DNA of 64,000 bases, from assembly GCA_026120035.1 (NCBI GenBank), contig JALRME010000017.1, forward strand, positions 434,001 to 498,000, given 5' to 3'. The translations under genes and the position numbers were made by a program. Below are positions 46,163 to 56,195 of the stretch, one piece after another. The first letter of the stretch is position 1. Every line of letters starts with the position of its first letter. The stretch is from Coleophoma eucalyptorum (taxonomy: Eukaryota; Ascomycota; Leotiomycetes; Helotiales; Dermateaceae). Below the pieces are notes generated by a model. It saw only the letters and a list, made by a program, of their open reading frames with translations. It was not told the origin of the DNA and searched no databases.

Positions 46163-47395
46163 TCATGCCATCCCATCAAGAGTCAAACCCCCGACACGCT
46201 GCGTCTCCCACCCCCTCGTGACGTCTCTATATGTCCCAGCCCCAGCTGCACCCCTTGCACCCCAGCCACGATGCAACGCTCCAGGCCCAGAGCCTATCCC
46301 GCTCGTGTCGACATCCTGGACCAGCACAGCGCCTTTCTGCGCAGAATTTTGTGCGCGACGCCGGTGCTTCATGTGCAAGTAGACGCTTACGAAGAAGATT
46401 ACCATCCAGAGGGCTATGGAGAACCTCCATATGTATACCAGAAGCTCAAGCGAGCTGATTGCATCTGTCATGGATGGTCGTGCCTGTAGTGATCTGGGGG
46501 CTGTGAGGTGCAGTTTATAGGTGGAGCAGTGTGAGAAGGATCCCGGCTGTTCGAAGCTCATAGGATGGTGTAAGGGTGCCGGGGAATTTTCAGTTAAAGG
46601 GCGGGGAAGCGTCGTGATAGCGTCTATCAGCATGCCGCTGCTTGTGAGATAAAGTTTGGTGCTGAGATCAAAGAGACCGGTCGTGTTCATGGCATGGCCG
46701 TCATGGTTGACGAAACTGGGTGTCACCGTGTGAGATAATGTCGTCTGGCGCTCCAGGCCAAGGCTAGGTTGGAAGAACCATAATGATCCCCGCGAATGGG
46801 CATCGAAGCTAGCGGCGGTGTCATTCACAACTAGGTTGACATCCATAAGGGATTCCACGAACTTCCTGGGTCTCTTAAGGAGAGGTTTCTGCTGAAACGA
46901 ACTTGGTGCAGATAGTGCTGTGAGGTCTTCGAGTTTGGTGGTATTCGGCTGTGATGTATTATAAACTCCATGTGGATCATACATCGAGCCTTGCAGGATG
47001 GTGGAGTTGCAAAGACTCTGCGTATCGCACCATATATTTATTGGAAATTTCAGAGACAGCTTGCAATCCACACTTGAGGAACAGTTTGTTTCCGTAATCT
47101 GCATCGTACTGCCAGGTTCTAAATCATAAATAGGTTTCTCTCTGTTGAGATTGAGGCTTTGGATGTTGTACGAGCTGCATCGCGTATCAACCTCGCAGTG
47201 GTACTTGCGCCCAATCCTGTGCTTCTTCTTGCAGCGTGCATCAGAGTGGCATACGCTTTGGAGAGGTATCCGCCTTGTGGTATCCTCAATTGCCTTGGCG
47301 AATTTGATGATCTCGTTTGCTGAATCCTTGAAATCCCTTGCAAGGCTCGCTATGAGCACAGTGGTGACGTTTATCATGTTGTTTTGCGTGCTCAT
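46163..47395 (-). CDS. Cysteine-rich single-pass membrane protein, unknown
   Basis: One uninterrupted frame of 410 residues from ATG 47395. I do not recognise the family. The N-terminal two thirds carry paired cysteines (VCHSDARC, YHCEVDTRC, NCSSSVDC, WCDTQSLC) and many N-x-S/T sites (NTTK, NCSS, NSTI, NDTA, NTTG), as in an extracellular or lumenal domain. One clear hydrophobic helix lies at about 318-341 (LVYIWRFSIALWMVIFFVSVY), followed by the basic stop-transfer KHRRR and a 68-residue Gly/Ala/Arg-rich tail. No signal peptide is visible at this start, which conflicts with the glycosylated N-out reading. Either an upstream exon is missing or the topology is type III. A possible upstream intron (GTATGT ... 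CATAG just before the ATG) would lie in the leader. Confidence 0.6.
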   Translation of the reverse strand: MSTQNNMINVTTVLIASLARDFKDSANEIIKFAKAIEDTTRRIPLQSVCHSDARCKKKHRIGRKYHCEVDTRCSSYNIQSLNLNREKPIYDLEPGSTMQITETNCSSSVDCKLSLKFPINIWCDTQSLCNSTILQGSMYDPHGVYNTSQPNTTKLEDLTALSAPSSFQQKPLLKRPRKFVESLMDVNLVVNDTAASFDAHSRGSLWFFQPSLGLERQTTLSHTVTPSFVNHDGHAMNTTGLFDLSTKLYLTSSGMLIDAITTLPRPLTENSPAPLHHPMSFEQPGSFSHCSTYKLHLTAPRSLQARPSMTDAISSLELLVYIWRFSIALWMVIFFVSVYLHMKHRRRAQNSAQKGAVLVQDVDTSGIGSGPGALHRGWGARGAAGAGTYRDVTRGWETQRVGGLTLDGMA

Positions 47396-47616
47396 GATCT
47401 ATGAAAGTCAGTAGCCGCATCGCTCTGCTGGTGGAGAACATACAAATATGTAGACTGCTGCCAAGAACTGTTGATGGAAGAATGATGAATGACCTTAATT
47501 GTAATGAATGGTCTTCTACTGTCCCAGAACATTCTGTGATATAGTTCTTCCAAATCACATATCCAATCGTAGCTTCCTAAATCATGGGATATCCCGTGGC
47601 ATGCTACATTCTAGCC

Positions 47617-48564
47617 TCACCTGCTTCCACCCATGTCTTCAACAGCATCCTCTCGATCCCAGGTCTGCTTCTCGAGCTTCAAAATTCTAGCATCCAATTC
47701 ATTCATCTTCTCTACAGCCAAGCGCTCAGAACATTCCTGGTCGGCGTGAAGTTTGTTGAAAGCCTCGACCATGAATGGATATAGCGGCCTTGGCTTCTTC
47801 TTTTGGTAGTCATAGAACACAATCTCTTCGGCGCATCTGGCAGCAGGTCTTTGATGTTTCTCAGACAATATAAGGACTTGCAGCTTAAAAGAGTTGTCGC
47901 TATTGTCTGGGTCTTCACCCGTGTTGTGCATTTTCTTGGTAATTCGATGATAAACGGAGACATGATCCGGCCAAGTCATGGGCTTTCCCAAGTTAGTATT
48001 GTGTACGTCTGGGGGGTTTTTAGAGATACGAACAAATTTAAAGTCGGTGCTTATATTCTTCAAAATCAAGCCATCCCCTTTGGGCGTCCACAATGCGTTC
48101 CATGCAGCCTTCTTTCCTGGAGCAATATAATGTGCCATATGCTGAATCCATTCGATTCTCCCACTCTCCGCGTATCGATTGTAAGCAACATTGTTTACAT
48201 GGCTCATACTATCCATATCTCCCCAAACGACTCTCTGACGGAGTATTCCTTCTCCACCAGGCCTGGTCACAAAACCCTCTCTTCCTGCAACCAATTGCCT
48301 CCACTCTCGACCCAACGTTGCCAGCATATCCGCTGCTTCTTGTGTTTGCTCTTTATTCGTGCCAAATTTGAGACAGTTTCCTATTCGCCCTTTGATTTGT
48401 CCGAGCCATTTCGACGGATCGGTCGGTTTAGTACTGGCCGTTGACGACTGTCTTAGGTGCCTATTAGCAAAGCACGGAGTAGGTGTGAAAGTCCGTAGGT
48501 GGGAGAATGAGTATGCTGAAGAACCTCGCGGGAGCAAGAATGCAAAGGGACGGCTAGCAGACAT
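47617..48564 (-). CDS. Mitochondrial hotdog-fold acyl-CoA thioesterase-like protein
   Basis: Single exon, 315 residues from ATG 48564; the open frame continues upstream only through TTG. The first 45 residues are rich in Ser/Arg/Phe without acidic residues (FLLPRGSSAYSFSHLRTFTP), a good mitochondrial presequence. The 4HBT_2-type hotdog domain follows (about 110-285): RQRVVWGDMDSMSHVNNVAY with the expected Asp and the N-N, then RYAESGRIEWIQHM. Fungal proteins of this class are predicted to hydrolyse acyl-CoA or acyl carrier protein thioesters; the substrate is not evident. The C-terminal helix is charged (ERLAVEKMNELDARILKLEK). It shares a 285-bp divergent spacer with the LYR-motif gene. Confidence 0.87.
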   Translation of the reverse strand: MSASRPFAFLLPRGSSAYSFSHLRTFTPTPCFANRHLRQSSTASTKPTDPSKWLGQIKGRIGNCLKFGTNKEQTQEAADMLATLGREWRQLVAGREGFVTRPGGEGILRQRVVWGDMDSMSHVNNVAYNRYAESGRIEWIQHMAHYIAPGKKAAWNALWTPKGDGLILKNISTDFKFVRISKNPPDVHNTNLGKPMTWPDHVSVYHRITKKMHNTGEDPDNSDNSFKLQVLILSEKHQRPAARCAEEIVFYDYQKKKPRPLYPFMVEAFNKLHADQECSERLAVEKMNELDARILKLEKQTWDREDAVEDMGGSR

Positions 48565-48849
48565 ATTCAAGCCTTGGGTTCCGGCGGCCAGCTTCGGACC
48601 CAACGTTGTTGAATGCAGGGCAATGGATGTTCGAAGATATGGGAGTGAAGGTCAGCTCCAGCTCCGATAGCTCGGGAAACCCAACGAGGAGTTGAACTGT
48701 CATGCGGCCGCTCAACGCACGTCACCTCGTCCCATCTCTCTTTACAATACTTCTCAATTGTCGCACAGTTCATGTGGAGAAAAGGGTCTCGCAGCTCATA
48801 CTCATCCCTCTGTGAAACTTTCGACCAAGGCAGTCCTTGGATAGTCAAG
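48565..48849. promoter_or_regulatory. Short bidirectional promoter, thioesterase / LYR protein
   Basis: Only 285 bp separate the two start codons, so both promoters and leaders must overlap. It contains an in-frame upstream ATG for the LYR gene at 48772. Confidence 0.5.
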
Positions 48850-49335
48850 ATGACAGGGCCCCTGAATCCTGTGTTACGGCGAGAAGTCATCAATATCTAC
48901 AAAGGTACGCATAAATTCACCACCCCTCTTCATGCCGACATCACGGACCGAGGTTGAATTGAGAGTCTGTCTGACACATCTGCCCAGAACTCTTGAATCT
49001 TGGGAAAGGATATCCGTTGGGATACCAGTATTTTCAAGAGCGTCTCCATAAGGCCTTTGCCAGTAATGCGAACTTGACAGACGAAGAACAGATACGGAAG
49101 GGCATTCAGAGAGCCGAGTTTGTCAAGAAAGGTATTGTGGAGAGCAGACCTTGAGACATGCCATATGCTAATTCAGAAGCAGAAATTGAGGCCTTGTAAG
49201 TCACTCTCACCGAAGATGTGCGCTGGTGCAATGAGTTTCAATCCCCCCAAAAAACTGACATGTGCATTGGGTATATCTAGATACTATCTCAAAAGATATC
49301 GCGCGCTACGTCAACGATATGATAAATCGGCATGA
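48850..49335 (+). CDS. LYR-motif protein (LYRM5/ETFRF1-like)
   Basis: Four small exons, 48850..48904, 48988..49131, 49177..49195 (19 bp) and 49281..49335, give 90 residues. Phases 1, 1 and 2 fit throughout, with donors GTACGC, GTATTG, GTAAGT and acceptors CCCAG, TTCAG, CTAG. The protein reads as a complete LYR/Complex1_LYR domain: [20 protein letters not shown] (IYK in place of LYR), [40 protein letters not shown] and [11 protein letters not shown]. It is closest in form to LYRM5, the factor that regulates the mitochondrial electron-transferring flavoprotein. Such proteins sit in the matrix and usually bind acyl carrier protein. An in-frame ATG at 48772 would add 26 Arg/Ser-rich residues (MWRKGSRSSYSSLC...). 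Start 48850 is preferred from the family length. Confidence 0.85.
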
Positions 49336-49506
49336 AAATTTTGCAGACATCCGCCCAGATATATTCGCCCGCTCCAAAGAATGCCCTATTTGATCAAGGC
49401 TACAGAAAAATTACCATCTCGTGGCACCCGCCTCGAGGAAATATGGCGCGTGACGCCGGCGGGTAAATATCATGAACTATGACAGAATTTGCTTTCAGGA
49501 CATTCA

Positions 49507-51180
49507 TCATGCGGGCGGCTTCTTTCGCGCCCACCATGCCCCAACCTCGAGGCATTCACCCCAGGAAGCCCCGTGATTCTTAAGAAGGTCGTTCATCATA
49601 TTGCCCTGCCATCGATCCCATTCATCCTGACCTTTACCACTCGCCTCTCGCAACAGAGGCTCTAAACTTTCTATCATCTGCACCACACTCATCAGCGCTG
49701 TTCTCCTCAGCGCTGCCTGCCCCGGAGTCAGTATTCTCCGGTCCTGGTCTTTCCCCTTGCCCTTGGAGGATAGGGCGTTGCTGCTTTCGATGCTTGGTAC
49801 AGCTCCACCAACGCCCTCTCTCTCCCATCGTACCTCTCCCAAGGGAATTGCTAAGCGACGGTTATCGATATCAGCGAGGCATTCGGCTTCTTGGAGGAGC
49901 ATTGGTCGAACCATCGTACACGGCATGGGGCTCAATTTTCGAAGGTCCAAGGCTTTTGTGATCCAGGAATTGTAGTCCAAAAGAAACTGATTTTGCGGTG
50001 CTGCAAAGGGTGTCTGTGGTGTAATTGTATAGGTGCCCATTGCATTGGTGTGGACTTGTTCCTCATTCTCCTTAGTATCATCCTCGTTCTCTTTCGTTGG
50101 TGGTTGTACATGTGGGAGTAACATTCGTAATGAGTGATCTCCGTCCCATATTTCTAACGTCCCGCCCGGCTTCAATATTCGCAGATATTCATCCATGAGG
50201 CTCTGTTGCATGCCGGTCGTTGGTGTAGCCATACTTAGGTCTTTGACCATAATTAAATCAAATTCTTCGCCAGAAAATGGTAACGGGACTCTTCTCAAAT
50301 CATGTTGAACAAATCGCCAAATCATGTCATCGTTCGCGTCCATCTTGGGCGCCAGTGGCGCAATATCAATACCTATAAATTCAATTGACGGGAAACCTCG
50401 CTGTGCGAAATGCCTATGGCACATGACACTCCAGAACCCAGTCCCACATGCCACATCCAACACGCGTTTTGGAGGATTTTTTTGAACGGTAGGTGAGCAA
50501 ACCGGACCATTGAAGACTTGACAAAGTAGCATAGTGCGCATTGTTTGTCTATGAAGCTCCGCCAAATCGCATGGCAGTGGATAAGGGAGGGTGGTATCTC
50601 GTAGATGGCTTCTGCCATTTCGTCTTGAGAAGGGTCGTGCGAGAAGTCTGTCCGAAGGTGGAGGATCACTCGAAGTTACTGCCGTGAGACCACTGGAGCC
50701 GGTCGCACTGGATATACTACTTGACCTTCCTGCCATATCCCCTCGGGTCGTCGTCGTTGACCGCTGTTCCGCGGTCTGGGAAGCATATTTGCGTTCAGAA
50801 TGGTTCCCCGTTGTGGAAGATTTTGTTTTCGCAGCAGCAGCAGCTGCAGCTGCAGCCTTCGCTTTGGAAGGCTGGTTCGCAGAGAGTTTGTAATCGATCA
50901 ATGGGCTCGAAATCATGCGGTCCTGACTAAGGGCGGCGTCTCGGATTGTGTCGGGAAACGACGTGGTTGCGTTCGAGTGGGAGGACTGCGATGCCCTCGA
51001 GCTCGAACTCGATGAAGTTTCAGTTCGACGCTCACCCTGATCAATGGAGGGAGTTTTCCTAAATTTGGGTTTGAGGGGTTGGGCTTGGGAATGCACAGAA
51101 ATGTTGGTATGAGCGGAGGGAGGTTTGGATCGGTCAGGACGCTGGGTTGTAAAGTTGTAGAAGAAGGCCGCCTCGGCCAT
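49507..51180 (-). CDS. SAM-dependent methyltransferase with long disordered N-terminus
   Basis: Single exon, 557 residues from ATG 51180. The first 190 residues are Ser/Thr-rich and include a nine-alanine run (109-117). The class I methyltransferase fold starts near residue 205: motif I VLDVACGTGFW (240-250), then EFIGIDIAPL, FDLIMVKDLS and the post-I motif RILKPGGTLEIWDGD. An acidic insertion (KENEDDTKENEEQ) and a helical C-terminal region with a conserved-looking GASWGECLEVGAWWARK end follow. The target is unknown. This architecture occurs in ascomycete methyltransferases of unassigned function, some of them compared with LaeA, but the resemblance is only at the fold level. Confidence 0.85.
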   Translation of the reverse strand: MAEAAFFYNFTTQRPDRSKPPSAHTNISVHSQAQPLKPKFRKTPSIDQGERRTETSSSSSSRASQSSHSNATTSFPDTIRDAALSQDRMISSPLIDYKLSANQPSKAKAAAAAAAAAKTKSSTTGNHSERKYASQTAEQRSTTTTRGDMAGRSSSISSATGSSGLTAVTSSDPPPSDRLLARPFSRRNGRSHLRDTTLPYPLPCDLAELHRQTMRTMLLCQVFNGPVCSPTVQKNPPKRVLDVACGTGFWSVMCHRHFAQRGFPSIEFIGIDIAPLAPKMDANDDMIWRFVQHDLRRVPLPFSGEEFDLIMVKDLSMATPTTGMQQSLMDEYLRILKPGGTLEIWDGDHSLRMLLPHVQPPTKENEDDTKENEEQVHTNAMGTYTITPQTPFAAPQNQFLLDYNSWITKALDLRKLSPMPCTMVRPMLLQEAECLADIDNRRLAIPLGEVRWEREGVGGAVPSIESSNALSSKGKGKDQDRRILTPGQAALRRTALMSVVQMIESLEPLLREASGKGQDEWDRWQGNMMNDLLKNHGASWGECLEVGAWWARKKPPA

Positions 51181-53816
51181 GTTGATTAGGGGTCGCGCTA
51201 CTACTCACTACTACTCGGTACCTATCTGGATGGCCTGCTATTCTTCGGAACCGTGTATCGAACGGAAAGCCACGGTGTGTACCTTGTTACACGCAAATTT
51301 CCCAAACTGCCTAATTCAATATCCTGGACTTTCGGGCTCCGACTCCGCTTTTGCTGCAAACATGGGCCTGGAAGGGGAGCCGGAATAGGCAAGAGCAGTC
51401 AGGAACAAGATCCAGAAGGCGAAGTAGAAGGCGAAGCAACGGCGATGCAATAACAATACCAGTGCTGGCGTCCGGTTCCGTACATATGTCATCCGGTAGC
51501 CTGGAAACTCTGCTGATGCGCGATTGGGCTCATCTGGGCCACGTCGAGAAGTTTAGGTTGACACGTGAATTCATGGAGTGCAGATGCAGGTGTCTGGCAG
51601 ATGCCTGCATTAGGGCACTGAGCATGCGACGCGCCCAGAGTATGAGCATTGGTGGGTGGAGGATAGAAGAGGCAGTTCAGCTGGTGCAATCCCAGGGAGG
51701 GTGAGGGCGAGGGTGGTACGTAGACTTCGAGCCAAAATACTCAGTCGTTGCATCTTCGACTCAGTCCGGGAGAAGTGGTGATGAGAAGAGGCGACGGTAG
51801 CGAAAGAGTGAGGAGAAGGGACAATAGGCTTATATGGTCATCAATCCCATGTCAAACATACACGTAGTCCTGGGGATGACTGGCTGGCTGAAGTCTCTTC
51901 AATAGCATGTTGCTTATTCGGGAATCCATCCTTACCTTCCGCAGCAGCATCTCCGAGTCTCAAGTAGGTAAGGTACTTCTGATTCATGGGAATACACGCA
52001 TGTGTGTGTGCCGTGCAGGGCAAGATCCAAGACTGCCTGGCGCGAAGTACAGTGCCAGCGTCCTTGAGCTGGTGGCACGACAGAGGCGTGCTGTGCCATC
52101 TCATCGTATTTCCCCGCATCATTTGTGGATACATCTCCGACATCAGAGCCATCCCCGGCAAGCCTCAGTGGCTTTCTCTGCCAAACCTCAGCCTTGATTG
52201 GTAGCAGTGATGGCTTCTCGCCCTTCTTTTGTCGGCATACACTCGGTCCGTTGGACAAAGCCAGATGTCTGTCCCTTCTTCAAAAGGCCGGGACGCAATG
52301 AAATGTTTCATTCAAAGTCAGATTTATTACCGGACGCCCCGATGTCCCGATGTCACTTTGTCGCTCATTTGGGACAGTCTAGATCTTGATTTATGGATGG
52401 GAATTCAAATGACCGAAGCTGTTGCTATATACACTGGGTAGCTTCTCACATAGCGAAAACAGAATGGCAGAGAACTGGAGATATTTGGAATCATGAACTA
52501 AAATGTGCAGATGTAGGCTGTGGACAAGCCAGCACCGCCCTTGCTCACACGCCTACTTACTTGAGGTCCTGCATTCAGTTGCAAGAGAAGTGCTCTTGCA
52601 TCTGCTGGAATATCATAGACCAGGGCTGATGCATACGGAATTTTGAGGCTACATAATCTGCATTGTCCCGAAGCCACTTTCATATTCGGCAGTATCCCAT
52701 AAGACTGGCTGTCGGGTCGTACAAGTCGAAACAGAATGAGCCAGCGCTGCGAGGTATGTCTCTGGTGATATGCAGAGTGCTATGGTGGAGCAGTCGTTTG
52801 AAACAGGCTATAGCTTACTTCGTCGGTGTTGGTTAACTCGATGCTTTTGCGAGGGCTATTGAATCCTTGTAGAGCTTGTCAAGATGTCTGTCCTGGAGTT
52901 CGTCCAATCGTGAGAGAGTGTCATGTTGCGAGTTTATGGAACCCCTTCTCAGTCAAAACCTTCCATTAGTGAAGAAGGCATGTATGGCCTTGTAAGAAAA
53001 CAAAAAAAACCACAAACAAGCAATTGACCACCAACAAGCATAAAGTGAAATTACTCCCATAAGACTTTTGAGGATAATAAGTTCCTTGCCATAGAAAGCA
53101 GAGTGGACGAAACTTGCGATCCATGCCAAGAAATATACCGATTCGGATAGTATCAGCACGTGACGCGCTAGAAGCACCACATCCAGAGCTAAGAGGCGTA
53201 TGTACCTGATGAGGCCCAATCCGTGGGAGCTCATGCAAGATCACCATCGCATCAAGAGCGCGCAAGACCAGAAGAACGACTATTGCGATCCACCCGAGAT
53301 ACAGCACCAGTTACAATACTCCACACCACACATAGGATCGCTTTGCGAACAGGTACGATCATTGCAGACCTTGTCTTTGGCCACCAAAGAACTGTCCTCT
53401 CAACCTATGACTGCAACAGCCAGCTTACCTTGCAAGCAACATCAGATTCTCCCTGTTGAATACCTGATCGATCCCACTGCCATATCGTACTAGGCCTTGT
53501 ACACGCGATCCTCCAGCGTTGACCATCCCGCGGCCGTGGATTGTCCTATCTGATAAGCTCGACTAGATCTACCAGCATACATAGATTACCCACAACGTCC
53601 AAGCAATTCTACCTTTGTGCAATTGAGCCTTTGAACTGTGGTAGATGCGCTGTGGACAGGGACGGCAGACCTATGTGCCAACGAAGAAAGCTCCGATCTC
53701 CGCTCTTCCAATCACCGCCCACCTAAACCTCATACGAGTCTTTCCGTATTCCTCTACGGTGTGCGCTCCCAATACAGAGCCAGCGCCGCCTCTTAACTTG
53801 CCTGTGGAGGAATTAG
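51181..53816. other. Long intergenic region upstream of CCR4
   Basis: 2.6 kb between divergent genes. No gene was accepted. The most suggestive part is 52953-53307 on the minus strand, where two overlapping frames are both hydrophobic, as described in the findings. The last 300 bp should be the CCR4 leader and promoter. Confidence 0.4.
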
Positions 53817-56195
53817 ATGGCAGATGGTTACAGGTTTCAACAGCAAAGCGCTGGGACTTTCTACTACCCTCAGCATACACAGCAACACCATCACGCAAGA
53901 CATCTTGTACGAAACGGGACACCCCCAAACAACATAAGATCAGTTTTCAATAGCGACACGCCTTCTCCATCGCGATCTCCCGATCCTAATTCTCCAGCGC
54001 AAACCCTCTACGGAATGTTCAATCAAAGCCAACAACATGGGCAACATGGCCGTGTTAATGGAGGACCTGGAGGGCAACGATTGCCGATGATGTATAATTA
54101 CCAGCACCAGAATTCGCATCAACAACAGCAGCATACGCAGCATCATCCCAGCCTTCCTCAAGAACACACAGCACATCAAACAAACGGCGCCGTTATTGGG
54201 CATCATTCTAGCTATTCCTCTGGTGTGCTTTCAAGTTCAACTCCGAGCTTTACGCCAAACAATCTACAGAATGGGCACTCAGCAGCCACGACAACTCGCG
54301 GTGGGCAGGCTCAACAGATCAATGAGCACTGGGCGGAGCAACTGAAGATGCATAAGGATACAGAAAGAGCACATGCTAGTATGGTAGAACAACACGCTCC
54401 TCATCATTATGCAAGAATTAAGGCTGGCGAGAACCGTGGACTCAATCTGGCTGTAGCAAGTGCACCTGCAAGCACAACACAAGATAACGAGACCAATCGA
54501 GGGAGACCTGCGACGTTCGAGTCCCCAGTAAAGAGACAGGATTGGCACAACATGGATTTGAGTGGGCAAGGAATTCGAGTGCTTGCCACGCCGTTATTTA
54601 ATTACACTTTCTTGACCGAACTCTACGTGGCATCGAACAAGATCAGTCAAATTCCGTCAGCCATAGGACAATTGCGGGGCTTGAAGTTGCTGGATGCCTC
54701 CAACAACCAATTAACAGAGCTTCCAGCTGAATTGGGGATGTGTGTGTATATGGAACAGCTTCTGGTTTTTGATAACAACATCCGGACATTACCCCATGAG
54801 ATTGGATCTCTCTACCAACTGAAAATGCTGGGCATCGAAGGCAACCCCCTTGATGCGGGCATGAAACAGGAGATCATGGAGAAGGGTACAAAGGCTCTTA
54901 TCCTTCAACTACGAGAGCAAGCTCAAGGTAAGATGGTTGGTTTCCTTTTGTACAAAATTTACTGACTTTCAAAAGTACCCATGCCTCCGACTCCTCGTGC
55001 CACTCTGGACCTTCAAGCTGGCACGCCAGTGAACGCAAGTCAAGACAAGTTCAAGGTGCTGAGTTGGAACATTCTGTGCGATAATTATGTCACACCTCAA
55101 TTATATGGCTACACAGCCTCGCAAGCTCTGGCCTGGGAATACCGAAGGGAATTGATTCTACAAGAGATCCAAGGGCAGAATGCCGACATTCTCTGTCTGC
55201 AAGAAGTCGATACCAATACTTTCAAAGAATTCTTCAGTATGAAACTCGCCTATGACGATTTCAAGGGCGTCTTCTTTCAAAAGACCAGAGCGAAAACCAT
55301 GAGCGAAAAGGATGCCAAAATTGTAGACGGTTGTGCTATATTCTACAAGGCCAGCAAATATATTCTCTTGGATAAACATCTGATCGATTTCGCAAATATC
55401 GCCATCAACAGACCGGATATGAAGAACCAGCATGATATCTTCAATCGTGTCATGCCAAGAGATAACATTGCCGTGGTAGCATTCTTGGAAAACAGACTCA
55501 CAGGCGGTAGACTGATTGTTGTAAATACACACATGCATTGGGATCCAGCAGAGGCCGACGTCAAGTTGATTCAAATTGCTATCCTTATGGAGAACGTAAC
55601 GAAATTAGCGGAGAAATACACTCGTTGGCCAGCGTGCAAGGATAAGAAGCCGTATACCATCTCGGACGATTCGAATTCAGAACCCGTGGAACCCACACCA
55701 GAACCTGCACCATCTATGGAATACTCAAGCAGTACCCAGATTCCTCTAATCCTCTGCGGAGACTTAAACTCAACTGCTTCGTCCAGTGTCTTCGAATTAC
55801 TGTCCACCGGACACGTAGCTTCAGATCACCCTGAATTGGGCAAGTACCAGTATGGCAATTTCACTCGAGATGGTATTCAGCACCCATTCTCCCTCCGCTC
55901 AGCATACACTCTTCTGAACGGAACCCCTGATGCTCTACCATTCACGAATTACACCCCTACATTCCGAGAGGTAATTGATCATATCTGGTATTCGACGAAC
56001 GCTCTCGAAGTCACTTCCTTACTTGGCCCTGTGGACTCAGAGTACATGAAACGTGTACCAGGATTACCCAACTACCATCTACCCAGTGATCACTTGGCTT
56101 TAGTGGCAGAGATTTCAGTCAAGGGTAGGAAGGAAAAAAAGAATCATCCAGAACCGGACTTTGGGCCTCAAAGAAGCGATCGCAGGAGGGACTAG
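53817..56195 (+). CDS. CCR4: CCR4-NOT deadenylase CCR4
   Basis: Catalytic poly(A)-shortening exonuclease of the CCR4-NOT complex, which starts cytoplasmic mRNA decay. Exons 53817..54927 and 54976..56195 give 776 residues; the intron is 48 bp, phase 1. The N-terminus (1-190) is Gln/His-rich and disordered. Leucine-rich repeats at about 255-360 (LTELYVASNKISQIPSAIGQ; LKLLDASNNQLTELPAELG; MLGIEGNPL) mediate docking on the NOT/CAF1 module. The endonuclease-exonuclease-phosphatase domain follows, with SWNILCDNY, CLQEVD (metal-binding Glu), VNTHMHWDP, CGDLNS, DHIWYS and the final SDHLAL catalytic His. Everything expected is present. Confidence 0.95.

Noticed and set aside
47286..47558. Upstream coding exon for the Cys-rich membrane protein
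   Set aside because: An intron GTATGT...CATAG can be drawn, but the phase does not connect to the ATG frame, so it would only be in the leader.
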